Assembly (NCBI GenBank): GCA_031761405.1
Contig: JASEVX010000003.1
Location: 62,409,025-62,473,024 of the forward strand
DNA: 64,000 bases
Origin: Serripes groenlandicus
Taxonomy: Eukaryota; Mollusca; Bivalvia; Cardiida; Cardiidae
Direction: 5' to 3'
Under the pieces are notes generated by a model. The model saw only the letters and a list, made by a program, of their open reading frames with translations. It was not told where the DNA came from and did not search any database. Positions 11,189-22,321 of this stretch are shown in pieces; position 1 is the stretch's first letter; every line of letters begins with the position of its first letter. The position numbers and the translations under genes were made by a program.

Positions 11189-11618
11189 GATGGGTCATCT
11201 CCTCTGGTAATCCTTGGTAATCCCTACCTATCCCTTATAGAACGTAGTGCGATCGTGCTGATCCGTAACAAACCGCAATGTATCCTTGGCTAATCCGTGG
11301 TGTTACCGTACAGGTACGTAGTTCACCGTAACTAACCTTACCTATCCTTTGAGTCCGGGGTTGTACTACGAATAAGTACGGTTTATTACTGACTACAACG
11401 GATAAGTACGTTCTAACACGGATCAGTAAGGATGTACTACGGTTGTCTGATCCGTGGGTAATTTTTGAACATGTTCAAAAATCGTCACGGATATACAAGT
11501 ACTACTACGATTGATCCAGGATACAATACGGACGGCTACGGACCACTACAGATTACCACGAATGATGCCGGATCGTATCCGTGGCTAATCCGGCGTCCGA
11601 TCCGTGACCGGGGCATTA

Positions 11619-12187
11619 AGTAAATTTACATCTTTTACTTGTTTTTCGGTTAAAATTTCACAAATAATGTTTGTTAAGTGTTTATTGGTTTAATAAAGCT
11701 ACACATTAAGTTACAGTTACTGTGTATGCATTTAATATTACATGTTAGCCAGTTACTGTGTATGCATAATTTGCTGACATAATAAAAGTTTACAGATAAC
11801 TAAATATAACATTTCCATTACTTATCATGGCATATTGTTGTGTACAATAACAATCAAAGCCACAATTACCTTCCACATGCTGTTACCTGTTCCTAACCTG
11901 AACCCCCAGGTCCAATAACCTCTTTGGTTGCCTGGATAATGACTAAAATGGTAATGAGGAGACCACCACACATGCAGATATGTGACTATGCAGGTTGCTC
12001 TCCTGGTGCATACAACAGGAGAATACATATATAATATATACAAGTACTGCAAGCGTACATACATGTATGCTAATTAATGCACAATAAATTATGCAACAGT
12101 GATAAAAAGGTAGTGGCATATGTATTTGTGTAGCTAAACTACTAAACTGCTGGCCTAATATTGATTAAAATCCTACAATCTACGTTT
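11619..12187. other. AT-rich non-coding stretch
   Basis: Here TGTGTATGCAT...TTACAGTTACTG-like words recur twice near 11715-11765, and there is no supported gene. The minus-strand frame at 11825-12064 has no recognisable content. Confidence 0.5.
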
Positions 12188-12371
12188 CTGTCAAAAAATG
12201 ATGTTATCAAGCACTTGTTCCGTCAAAAAATGATGCTAGCAACAATTTGTTCCGTCCAAAAATGATGTTTGCAACAATTTGTTCCGTCAAAAAATGATGC
12301 TAACAACAATTTGTTCCGTCCAAAAATGATGTTGGCAACAGTTTGTTCTGTCAAAAATTGACATTAGCAAC
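12188..12371. repeat. 32-bp minisatellite
   Basis: Five full units and one partial unit of 32 bp repeat CCGTCAAAAAATGATGCTAG followed by CAACAATTTGTT, with a few changes each. A single stray related unit lies near 12538-12575. No function is evident. Confidence 0.85.
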
Positions 12372-12815
12372 ATCATCCAAAATGAATAAATCGGTATCTG
12401 ACATGTTCTCTGCAGAGATACTTACTTCCTTTACAAACAGTTTTCAATCTTTTGTTACTTTGATAAAATGTTGCTAATTATAATAGAGGAAACACTTAAA
12501 TTTTCCAACTTTTGAATGTTGTGAACGTAAAAATATCCGTCAAATATTCTGTCAAATAATGACGTTAGCAACATGAAATTTAAAATGTGATTTAAACTCC
12601 AAATACATCTGCTATAATTTTTATTTTCATGTTTTTGACCTTATATAATAACAATCTTATCCTATATATTAAAAACACTGCAGTTTTTTTTATATAAACA
12701 AAAAAAATTCTTTTGGAGCTATTTTGACGGAACTTTTATGTTCTTAAATGGAAGCTGTCTAAACCTTTATTATTAAACGGTTATAACAAAGCCCGTCAGG
12801 TATTCATTAATACCT
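12372..12815. other. AT-rich spacer left of the hAT element
   Basis: I see no gene, repeat family or RNA here beyond the stray 32-bp unit near 12540. Confidence 0.5.
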
Positions 12816-13187
12816 AATGTCAGGCGCGTAGCCAGGCTTACGCACGTACGCACGTGCGTAAAATAATTTTAGAGAGATCGAAAAAATAAAAATGAAATAA
12901 ATGCGAAAAACGCAATAAAAATGTACACTAAGGGGGGTGAGGTGCAGACTACCAGAAATTCTAAGAATAAAACTTATGAAAAAAAAAACAAAGTCAACAC
13001 ATAAGTTAACTTGATAAACCCATATATTTTAATTGTAGACTAGTTAACCTTTGTCGACTACCTAACACGGGAGGTAAGTGTTATGTTCATGTCTATCAAT
13101 TACTCCACTTTTTTAATTAAGTTGTCATGGAGTCCTCTCCCTTGTAAATGTTTACATTGGCAATTTGCGCGATTGTTTCTAAGAAAA

Positions 13188-15919
13188 ATGGCTTCACTTA
13201 TAAACCGTCACAACCCACCATACCCGGATGCTTTTCATGAGAAAATATCCGATGACAATGACCGAATGTGTCTCTTAAAGAGTAAATGGGATACTGTGCA
13301 ACAGTTTACATTCCCCAGCAGGTAAATACATTTCTTTAACAATACTAAATTCTGGCAGATATATTGGCATTCGCTGCTTGAGTGTTTTAGCACCCTAAAA
13401 TACTCACATTTTGTGAATAATTATTTTACATTTTGTGAATTATTATTTTACATATTTTAATACAATCATAATTGTATTCAATCATTGACAATTTGTATAA
13501 ATATGAAACAGTTTTCCATTACTCGGATGCACATGTGTAAAAGTTAAAACTGTCACAGATTCGGTCACTCAGGACAGAAGGCTTTAAGTTTATGTATTAT
13601 ATAAAGTGTACACCTTGAAAAGACAAAAATGGTTGAGTGGACTGGTTATAATTAAGGCTTTGTAAGTAATCGTCATCTTCTGGCGCGGGTTCGAGCCCCA
13701 TCTGTATCACTTGTTTTAAGGATTTTTTTAAAATATAATTTTGTTTAATCATTGTTTTTTTGGGATCATCTCTATTTGGTTTAACTTTTGAGCATTTCTC
13801 AAAACGACGGAGGTATTACAAAATTATTGCTGATTAGTCAAGTATATAATCGTATTGTTTTCTCTGCAGGTACATCAACGGGAAGTTCCGTAAAATTCAG
13901 GCGCATTGGTTTGTCGAAAACACATGGCTACGTTATTCAAAGTCCAAAGAGGGAGCTTATTGTGGGCCGTGCCACTTATTCGCTTCTGAGAAGAAAAGGT
14001 CTCTTGTGTCGCAACCAGCAACCGATCCAAGCAATCTTGGTAAGACCATCACCGCACACATAACGTGTAAGACACACGTAGAATCTCTTGAAGCGGCTGA
14101 AAACTTCGAGTCAGTAATGTCCGGGAATTCTAAGAACATCGCACAGTCGATTTCCTCTGCTCATGATGCAATAGTTTGTAAGAACCGGCTCATTTTGAAA
14201 GGAATACTTGACACTATCATCCTGTGTGGCAAACAGAATTTGGCGTTACGTGGGCATAACGACAGTGACAGTAACTTTAAGTCGTTGCTGGAGTACCAAT
14301 CAAAATACAATCTAGTGCTTAGGGAACATTTAGAGAATGGTGACCCAAGGACAATGTACACCTCACCCGAAATTCAAAATGAACTAATCTCAATCATCGG
14401 TGATCAGCTTAAAGAGGAAATAGTGCAGAAATGCAATAGTGCCCCATTCTTTGGTTTTATTGCTGACGAAGCCACGGACGCCTCTACGATGGAGCAAATG
14501 TCGCTTTGTTTGAGGTATTTCGACGCCACTACCAGTTCAGTGAGAGAGGACTTTATTGCTTTCGCTGAATGCGAATCAACAACTGGTGAAGCGTTGTCGA
14601 ATGCATTTGTAGCCAACCTTAGACAAGCCGGAGTAGATTTAGTGAAAATGCGGGGTCAAGGCTACGACGGGGCGTCCAACATGTCCGGAAAATTCCGTGG
14701 CGTTCAAGCGCGGGTACGACAGATATTTCCCGATGCAATTTACACGCACTGCAAGGCGCACTGCTTAAACTTGGCAATAATCCATGCATCTGAGGAGCCA
14801 CTCTCTCGAAACATGATGAAGACAGTACAAGAAGTGGCTTTTCTGTTCAATTACTCGGGAAAACGGTTGTTAAGATTTCGGGAGACGTTGGCCAACGACC
14901 AAGCTTGTCGCGAAGAGATGGAGAGTCGTACAAAACTCCAGTCATTATGCGAAACTAGATGGGCAGCCAGAGCAGACGCACTGAATACGTTTAAGTGCTC
15001 GTACCCAACCGTTGTAAACTGCTTAGAGGACCTAAGCCTTAACTATGGTGACGCCAAGGCTGGTGCATTCAGAGCCGCGGTCACTCAGTTCGGCTTCATA
15101 GTAGGTCTGGTCGCCATAGAACACGTTCTTTCTGGACTTGTGGCGCTCTCACAAATGCTGCAGCGTAAAACCTGCGACTTAGTTGAAGCCGTGCGAGAGG
15201 CACAAACAGTTTCGCGTCAGGTCGACGAAGAAAGAAATGATCCAGCGGTGTGGGATGCCCTTTACAACAAGTCCGTCGATATGGCCCAAACAGTTGGTGT
15301 CGAACCATCCCGACCACGAGCAATGTGCAACCGTAGACAACAACATCGACAGAATGCGCCTGCAGACACGCCCTCAGAATACTGGCGACGCAATATGTAC
15401 CTTCCATTCGTCGACCATTTATCGACGGAACTATCCAACAGGCTCATTCAAAATGGCGACAGGTTTAACGCACAATATCTGATACCAAGCGAAATAGAGC
15501 ATATCGACAACGATATTGTACAGGAATTATACGCCACCTTTTCGCGAGATCTGCCAGCTGACTCACTTGAGGAGTTTCAACGAGAGGTTAGTCGCTGGAG
15601 AAATAGGTGTGATGGAGACGGTCCTGTCTATGATACCATAGGTGATACATTAGCACACATGAACGCTGAGCTGTACCCAAATGTGTCAACATGCCTCCAC
15701 ATTTTACTGGCAATGCCCGTTTCAACCGCCACTGCAGAGCGCTCATTCAGCTCAATGAGAAGGGTGAAAACCTACCTACGATCAACAATGACCACCGATA
15801 GACTGTCTGGGCTTGGGTTGATGAGCATTCATCGTGATAGGGACATAAACGTCGACACAATTATAGATGTGTTTGCACGTAGAAAGGAGCGAAGACTAGC
15901 CCTCTTATTCCGTGTGTAG
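13188..15919 (+). CDS. hAT transposase (DUF4371 / ZMYM1-like), two exons
   Basis: Read as exon 1 13188-13321, intron 13322-13869 (GTAAAT...CTGCAG) and exon 2 13870-15919, giving about 727 residues. The ATG at 13188 (AAAAATGG) is preferred over the in-frame ATG at 13083 for its context and for family length. The intron joins phases exactly and completes a zinc-finger-like region: WFVENTWLRYS then AYCGPCHLF (Cys76, Cys79). A DUF4371-type RNase H domain follows, with FIADEATDAS (Asp244), GQGYDGASNMSG (Asp311), THCKAHCLNLA (about 337-347) and CETRW (405-409). The C-terminus has the hAT dimerisation motif MPVSTATAERSFSSMRR (Glu668). Such proteins cut and paste their own element. Related vertebrate genes (ZMYM1-like, the 52-kDa PKR-inhibitor repressor) are domesticated relatives. 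No disabling change is seen, so it may still be active or only recently silent. Confidence 0.88.
13626..13712 (+). repeat. tRNA-derived SINE-like insertion in the transposase intron
   Basis: The segment has an A-box-like TGGTTGAGTGG and a B-box GGTTCGAGCCCC about 50 bases on, the layout of a tRNA gene (Ser/Leu type by its long middle). The arms do not pair well and the sequence runs on into an A/T-rich tail. A decayed tRNA-headed SINE is more likely than a real tRNA. Confidence 0.45.
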
Positions 15920-16571
15920 ATTGACCTGTTTCATTACCAGTCCATATCATGTATGGCATTGTGCGGCACAAACTAAAGAGTGACCACTGTATTGGAGTAC
16001 ATTGTAATGTGATTTAAACAATTTGCAGAAGCTCTAGCGAGGACGTACGTTTTCCATTGTGTTCATTTTTGCACTTGCATTTATAAGCGTGTTTACCGTT
16101 ATATACCACCTCTATCAAAGTTCAATAGCTAAACAGTCTGAACGCCCATTGTATGATGTTTTCTTTTGAACTTTTGAACTATGAACAATAGGAGAAATGT
16201 ATTGTATGTTTGTTTTAAAATTGCAGATGATGATTTGCAATCATCCTTAGTTACAGCGAAACATTTGCAGTCAATATATGGATGGAAATTCAAGAAGACT
16301 TGATTTTTTGTCTTTCATTATAACATTTATATCTTTTGCACGGTCAAATAGGACCACATTCTATGTTGTAAAATATACTCGAAACGACACCATAGACCGT
16401 TCCAGTTACAAATCTAACAGAGTGCGTAAAGTAAATTTGGGCTCAGCTACGCGCCTGAATGTGTTTTATTTGTAACCTGTTGAATAAAGGAAAAAAATGA
16501 AATTTGATGTCTCCGAGAAGCAATCTGAGGTATCCCTGGAGCTTAATTTTAACTGCGACATCCATACATTT

Positions 16572-18017
16572 TAGCTCACCTATGCACGAAGTGCAAGGTG
16601 AGCTATTGTGATCACATTTTGTCCGGCGTCCGTCCGTCGTGCGTCGTCAACATTTGAGCTTGTTAACACTCTACAGGCTACATTTTGCATCTGATCTTCA
16701 TGAAAGTTTATCAGAACATTCATCTCTAATAAATCTTGGACAAGTTCGAAACTGGGCCATATGAGTTCAAAAACTAGGTCGCTAGGTCAAATTGAAGGGA
16801 AATCTTGTTAACACTCTGGAGGCCACATTTTCAACTTGAGCATGTTGAAACTTTATTAGAATGTTTGTATTGATGATATGTAAGTCAAATTCGAACATGG
16901 GTCATATCGGGTCAAAAAGTAGGTCACTAGGTCAAATTGAAGGAAAATCTTGTTAACACTCCAGAGGCCGCAATTTTTGCTTCAGAAGTTTGAAATTTTG
17001 ACAATGTTTGTCTTAAAGATATCTAGGTCAAGTTCGAATAAGGGTCATATTGGGTCAGAAACTAGGTCACTAGGCCAAATTGAAGGAAAATCTTGTTAAC
17101 ACTCCAGAGGCCGCAATATTTGCTTCAGCAGTTTGAAATGTTGTCAGAATGTTCGTCTTAAACATTTCTAGGTCAAGTTCGAATATGGGTGATATTGGGT
17201 CAGAAACTAGGTCACTACGCCAAATTGAAGGGAAATCTTGTTAACACTGTAGAAGCCGCATTTTTTGCTTCAGCAACTTGAAATTTGGTCAGAATGTTCA
17301 GCTGAATAATATCTAGGCCAAGTTCGAATATGGGTCATGCCGGGTCAAAAACTAGGTCACTAGGCCAACTTGAAGGGTTATCTTGTTAACACTCGAGAGG
17401 CCAAATGTTCAGCTTGAGCATGTTGAAACTTTATTAGGATGTTTGTCTTAATGATATGAAGGTCAAGTTCGAACATGGTTCATGTTTGGTCAAAAAGTAG
17501 GTCACTAGGCCTAATTGAAGGAAAATCTTGTTAACACTGTAGAAGACGCAGTTTTTGCTACAGCAGCTTGACATTTGATTAGAATGTTTATCCAAATGAT
17601 ATCTAAGCCAAGTTTGAATATGGGTCATGTAGGGTCAAAAACTAGGTCACAAGGCCAAATTGAAGGAAAATCTTGTTAACACTTTGGATACTGCATTTTT
17701 TGCTTCAGCAGCTTGAAATTCTGTCAGAATGTGTGTCTGAAACAAGGTCAATAAAGGAAAATATTGTTCAAACTCTGGAGGCCACATTTTTACTTCGAGC
17801 AAGTTGAAACTTTGTCAGAATGTTGTCTTGATGATATCTAGTCCATGTTGGAATATGGGTCATATCAGGTAAAAAAATATAGAACTCTAGGCCAAATGAA
17901 GTAAAATCTTGTTAACACTGTGGAGGTTGCATTCAGAATAATAGTCTTGATGTGTTTTGCGTTGCAGTACATTGTATACTTAAGGTGAGCGATCTAGGGC
18001 CATCATGGCCCTCTTGT
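16572..18017 (+). mobile_element. Complete family-A element
   Basis: This is the cleanest plus-strand full-length A element here. The left end is TAGCTCACCT with a hairpin across TGCACGAAGTGCA back to AGGTGAGCTA, then TTGTGATCAC and GTCCGGCGTCCGTCCGTC. About eight A monomers follow. The right end is AGGTGAGCGATCTAGGGCC, a hairpin and CTCTTGT. No protein is encoded. The 298 bases after it, to 18315, contain an AT microsatellite and no gene I can identify. Confidence 0.75.
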
Positions 18018-18315
18018 TTACTTTTCGTGCATGTAGGCATAAGTTGACCATCGATGATATTTTTGCCAAATTATATATATATACGCCCGCGGCGTTTGAA
18101 ACTGGAGTACATTTTTGGGGTGGCATTGCGGCAAAATAATATTAAAAAAAGAGTGTTATTCTGGCGGCACATCCCTGTATAGAAAATATAAGGAGTACCC
18201 CCGGGTATATATAGGCCTACCAAAAAATAATGAAATATATGTGTTATGACACCCAAGGAATCGGTCTGGACTGATAATATATAATATATATAATATTTTT
18301 TATTAATACTTTCAG

Positions 18316-19587
18316 GCGTGGACTTACTCTTACGAAAAACATGTGGTTGAGATGGAAATGGCACAAACTGATGAACTACAGGACGACACCTGGGACGAAG
18401 GATACCCCGAAAGAGTCACTTTTTGTAGTCCGCATGACGGTAGCAAAGCCAGTTTCAACTTACTGAATGGCGCCGAAGATCGCACAGATGTGCTTGCTCA
18501 ACTGAGTAAATTGACTGACTTCGACTGGACCATAACATTTGACTGGTCAATGATGAGGGACCTCCTAGAACAGTCAAAATTCACAAAGGCAGCCAAATTT
18601 TCAAACACACATCCATGGAAATTCACGAAAGAAGTATCGCCTGATGTGGAAGGTAGGTAACCAGGGAAAAGCGCAAGATCTATCTTAGGGGCATGAATGT
18701 TAAGTATTTTTGCTACTAAAACTACTCTCGCAGTTTGTTATGACATAATGACAAGGTTATAGCCATTATACAGGTGCCAGAATGATTCTTTTGGCAGAAA
18801 ATATATTACTAGTGGATTTTTTTCCCACTACAAATATCACTACAAAAATGTCAGTAAGGTTGATTCCATCGATATTAAATTTTACTACGTGTATAAGACT
18901 ATGAATAGGTGTACAACCTCCTCCAATAACACTTGGGTCTCAACAACTACTACTTTTTCTGTTTCAGAACCCCAACTGAATATGATGTGGGCCTTGCTGA
19001 CTCGAGCTTTGGAGTTCGACTTCAAGAACGCCGACATAAAAGCATACCTGCATAGTTTATTCGAATACATCATTAAGGAAATTTCTGCACCTGACTTCCG
19101 TGTAGACGAGCCTTTTCCTACGTCTTCCACGAATTCTCATGTACAGTTAGCAACGTACGAGCCCAATGCATATCCCACTTCACCACAGACAACGCGTTCC
19201 TCAGTGTTGTCACTTCCACAAGGAAGATCTGGTATTGTTGTGCCTGATGTGGTCATTTACCACACATGGAAACAATTGTTTGTCCTTAATGTCGAATGCA
19301 AAAAGAGTAAGGACAATTTCAATAGAGCTGCTGTACAATGTGTGCAACAAATGCTATCCCAAATGCATGGGCAAGACCTTCATTTTGGATTTATCTTGTC
19401 TCCAATGTATTGGCAATTGATTGTGATGTGTAAGAGCTCGTCTGGAATAAGTGTCTGGCAGAGTCGTGAACAATTATTTACCATTAATGCTGAAGACTTG
19501 GCTGTCCATAACTTCAATGTTGACTGCTTTATCAAGTTTTTGGATTGGACATATAAAATAATTTCCTTCAGGGCCAAAAACAGTTAA
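18316..19587 (+). CDS. Uncharacterised protein with a PD-(D/E)XK nuclease-like motif, two visible exons
   Basis: Exon A runs 18316-18652, after an acceptor TTAATACTTTCAG. The intron is 18653-18967 (GTAGGT...GTTTCAG). Exon B runs 18968-19587 to a TAA. The junction restores a Glu codon in phase 1, giving about 318 residues of open frame. The first Met may be at 18352 (GAGATGG) or an earlier exon may exist, since the frame is open back to the acceptor. The N-terminal half is acidic with no domain I know. The C-terminal half has VVPDVVIY then FVLNVECKKS: Asp206, Glu222 and Lys224 spaced as in PD-(D/E)XK nucleases, followed by a helix with conserved-looking Gln (AAVQCVQQML). A nuclease fold is inferred; the substrate is unknown. 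It could be a host gene or a relic of a mobile element. No transposon ends were found around it. Confidence 0.65.
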
Positions 19588-19815
19588 ACCATTGTATCAT
19601 TGGCCAGACCAGTTCCCAATAACATGTGGACATGTATCCAACAACCAATAACATAATTTGAATTAGATTAAAAATTGTATCGAGGGTACTGTAGCTGTCA
19701 TATCCACACTGAAGTTCGCTGTGAAGTTTCCAAACAGGGTTTACTTCAAACATGATTTATTTCTTCGCAGAATCAACATTTTTTGTGTAGACATAATCTT
19801 TTAAAACATGTATTT

Positions 19816-19908
19816 TCAGTTATTATTTGTTTCCTGAAATGTTTTGAAAGTAGGCGCCAATGAAATATATTCTGGTAAAAGTTTTAGAAATGTATGGGTC
19901 TGCATTAT
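19816..19908 (+). repeat. 93-bp duplicated flank, copy 1 (copy 2 at 20988-21080)
   Basis: The segment from TCAGTTATTATTTGTTTCC to TGGGTCTGCATTAT is present again at 20988-21080 with one visible change (GCGCCAATG versus GCGCCGATG). Copy 2 continues straight into TAGATTTATTATAG. In copy 1 the same point is interrupted by the family-C element and then resumes with TAGATTTATTATAC at 20794. Copy 2 is thus the empty site of the C insertion. Confidence 0.85.
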
Positions 19909-20793
19909 TAGCTCGCCTATTCGAAGAAATAGGGGACCTTGTATGTCAAGTCCCATAACTCTGGAATGGATTTTGACTGAATTGTGCCCCTTTTTGGACT
20001 TAGAATTTTGGTCAAACCTTTGCGTGCAAGGCCTTTTCTCAGACACTGTGTATGCTGTTGCTTTGAAACTTCACACACTTATTCAGGGTCATTAGGTTAC
20101 CTTGTATGTCAAGTCCCATAACTCTGGAATGGATTTTGACTGAATTGTGCCCTTTTTGGACTTAGAATTTTGGTCAAATCTTTGCGTGCAAGGTCTTTTC
20201 TCAGACACTGTGTATGCTGTTGCTTTGAAACTGCACACACTTATTCAGGGTCATTAGATGACCTTGTTTGTTAAGTCCCATAACTCTGGAATTGATTTTG
20301 ACTGAATTGTGCTCCTTTTTGGACTTAGAAATTTGGTCAAACCTTTGCGTGCAAGGTCTTTTCTCAGACACTGTGTATGCTGTTGCTTTGAAACTTAACA
20401 CACTTATTCAGGGTCATAAAATGACCTTGTATGTCAAGTCCCATAACTTTGGAATGGATTTTGACTGAATTATGCCCCTGTTTAGCTCGGCTTTTTGAAA
20501 AAAATCAGAGCTATTGTCATGACCCTGGTGTCGGCGGCGTTGTCGTCCGGTTAAGGTTTTATGTTTAGCTCAGCTTTTTTGCTATTTTATAACAAACTAC
20601 TACTGCCGAGCGTATGTGCCGTACGCGGTGCTCTTGTTGGACTTAGAATTTTGGTCAAAAGTATTGAAAATGTGTATTATCTTGCAATGGGTGATACTGT
20701 GTGACTTTACCTAATGCTTTAACTGTTCTGAAGTAGGCCCTGATAGACAATAGCCCTAATAGGCGAGCTATATTGTCCTCCGACAACTCTTGT
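19909..20793 (+). mobile_element. Family-C element
   Basis: The left end is TAGCTCGCCTATT with hairpin partner AATAGG. The right end is AATAGGCGAGCTATATTGTCC followed by CAACTCTTGT. The two ends are inverted copies of TAGCTCGCCTATT. The core has about four monomers of roughly 165-170 bp: AAGTCCCATAACTCTGGAAT, TTTTGACTGAATTGTGCCCC, CTTTGCGTGCAAGG and CAGACACTGTGTATGCTGTT. It has no GTCCGTC tract of its own. Its edges are fixed by the empty site at 21080/21081. Confidence 0.8.
20483..20637 (+). mobile_element. Miniature element nested in family C
   Basis: The left end is TAGCTCGGCTTTTTGAAAAA with AATCAGAGCTATTGTCATG and a GGCGGCGTTGTCGTCCGG tract. The right end is GCCGAGCGTATGTGCC...GTGCTCTTGT. 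It splits a C monomer between CCCCTGTT and TGGACTTAGAATTTTGG; intact C monomers read CCCCTTTTTGGACTTAG. It has no tandem core, so it is the minimal form of this element design. Confidence 0.7.
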
Positions 20794-22287
20794 TAGATTT
20801 ATTATACCCCCGATAAACGAAGTTTAGAGGTGGTATATTAGAGTCACCCTCTAGTTGGTCAGTCGGTCAGTTGGTCCGTTACGATTTTCCTTGTCCGGAG
20901 CATAATTTTAAAACTAATTGTTGGAATGTAATAAAACTTCATATGATGACACAACACATTGAGAGGAAGTGCGGTATATAGGAACCATCAGTTATTATTT
21001 GTTTCCTGAAATGTTTTGAAAGTAGGCGCCGATGAAATATATTCTGGTAAAAGTTTTAGAAATGTATGGGTCTGCATTATTAGATTTATTATAGTCCCGA
21101 TAAACGAAGTTTAGAGGGGGTATATTGGAGTCACCCTGTGGTTGGTCGGTCGGTTGGTCTGTTGCGATTTTCCTTGTCCGAAGCATAACTTTAAAACTAA
21201 TTGTTGGAATTTAATAAAACTTCATATGATGATACAACACATTGAGAGGAAGTGCGGTGTATAGGAACCATAACTCTACTTTACCTAATTACAGAGTTAT
21301 TGCCCTTTGTTACATTTTCTTGTCCGGAGAATTACTTAACAACTAATAGATGGAATCTAATAAAATTTCATTCACTGGTAGAGCACAATGATGGGAAGTG
21401 TCCTTTTTCTTGTGCGTAGAATCTTGTCTGGAGCATAACTTTAAAACTAATTGTTGGAATTTAATAACTTCATACGATGATCCAACACATTGAGAGGAAG
21501 TGAGGTGTACAGGAACCATAACTCTATTTTACCTAAATACAGAGTTATTGCCCTTTGTTACTTGTTCTTGTCTGGAGAATTACTTAATAACATATAGATG
21601 GAATCTAATAAAACTGCATGCAATGGTAGAACATAATGAGAGGAAGTGCAGTGTACAAGAACCATAGTTATTGCCCTTTGTTACTTTTTCTTGTTCGTAG
21701 AGTCTTGTCCGGAGCATAACTTAAAAACTAATTGTTGGAATTTAATAAAACGTCATACGATTATACAACACATTGAGAGGAAGTGCGGTGTACATGAACC
21801 ATAACTCTACTTTACCTAATTACAGAGTTATCGCCCTTTGTTTGGAGAATTACTTAGTAACTAATTGATGGAATCTAATAAAACTGCATACTATGGTAGA
21901 GCACAATGAGAGGAAGTGCAGTGTATAAGAACCATAACTCTAATTTACATAATAACAGAGTTATTGCCCTTTGTTATTTTTTGTTGAGCGTAGAATAATT
22001 TCAAAACTACTAGATGGAATTTAATAAAACTTCATACTATGATACAACACTTTGAGAGGAAGTGCAGTGAATAAGAACAATAACTCTAATTACAGATTTA
22101 TTGCCCTTTGTTACATTTTCTTGTTCATAGAATAATTTTCATCGCCCTTTCTTACTTTTTTCTTGTCCGGAGATTATCTTTAAAACTACAAGTTGGAATT
22201 TAAGGTCCGATTTCTTAATATTCCACTACCTTTCCTATCAGGGCGATGTTCGGGGGTATTGATCGCATTCAGTGATAGTTCTAGTTT
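20794..22287 (+). mobile_element. Family-B element with a partial duplicate at its left end
   Basis: A truncated B left end (20794-20987) is followed by the 93-bp flank copy 2, then a full B element from about 21081 to 22287. The left part has the CCCGATAAACGAAGTTTAG...GGGGGTATA hairpin and GGTCGGTCGGTTGGTC. The core alternates the two B monomers for about 1 kb. The right end has GATGTTCGGGGGTATTGATC, a short hairpin and AGTTCTAG then T. The arrangement is best explained by a tandem duplication of flank plus B start. Confidence 0.7.
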
Positions 22288-22321
22288 CATTTAATTTATA
22301 AAGTATTTGCCAGTTTGTTTT

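Larger units (their letters stand above)
9667..11615 (-). mobile_element. PIF/Harbinger DNA transposon (degenerate, ends intact)
   Basis: The 1,949-bp element begins TGCCCCGGTCAC and ends with its exact reverse complement GTGACCGGGGCA. TTA flanks both sides (9664-9666 and 11616-11618), the 3-bp target duplication expected of PIF/Harbinger. Both subterminal regions (about 9690-9950 and 11330-11600) are packed with short repeats of the type (T/C)ACGGAT, likely transposase binding sites by analogy. Inside is a broken transposase on the minus strand and a possible stub of the second Harbinger gene on the plus strand. The element is autonomous in layout but dead in coding capacity. Confidence 0.9.
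12821..16457 (+). mobile_element. hAT-superfamily DNA transposon, apparently complete
   Basis: The 3,637-bp element has perfect 12-bp inverted ends, CAGGCGCGTAGC on the left and GCTACGCGCCTG on the right. The same 5 bp, AATGT, abut both edges (12816-12820 and 16458-16462). hAT elements usually duplicate 8 bp, so a 5-bp duplication is unusual. The left subterminal region holds a palindrome-rich ACGCACGTACGCACGTGCGT block, echoed by AGTGCGTAAAG near the right end. It carries one two-exon transposase gene with no visible frameshift or stop. No AATAAA is seen between the stop codon and the right end; the nearest lies just outside, at about 16483. Confidence 0.88.

Noticed and set aside
14161..15482. 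Several minus-strand and shifted frames of 60-103 codons
   Set aside because: They are shadows of the hAT transposase coding sequence.
18071..18364. 97-codon minus-strand frame before the PD-(D/E)XK gene
   Set aside because: It is low-complexity and overlaps the exon acceptor of the better-supported plus-strand gene.
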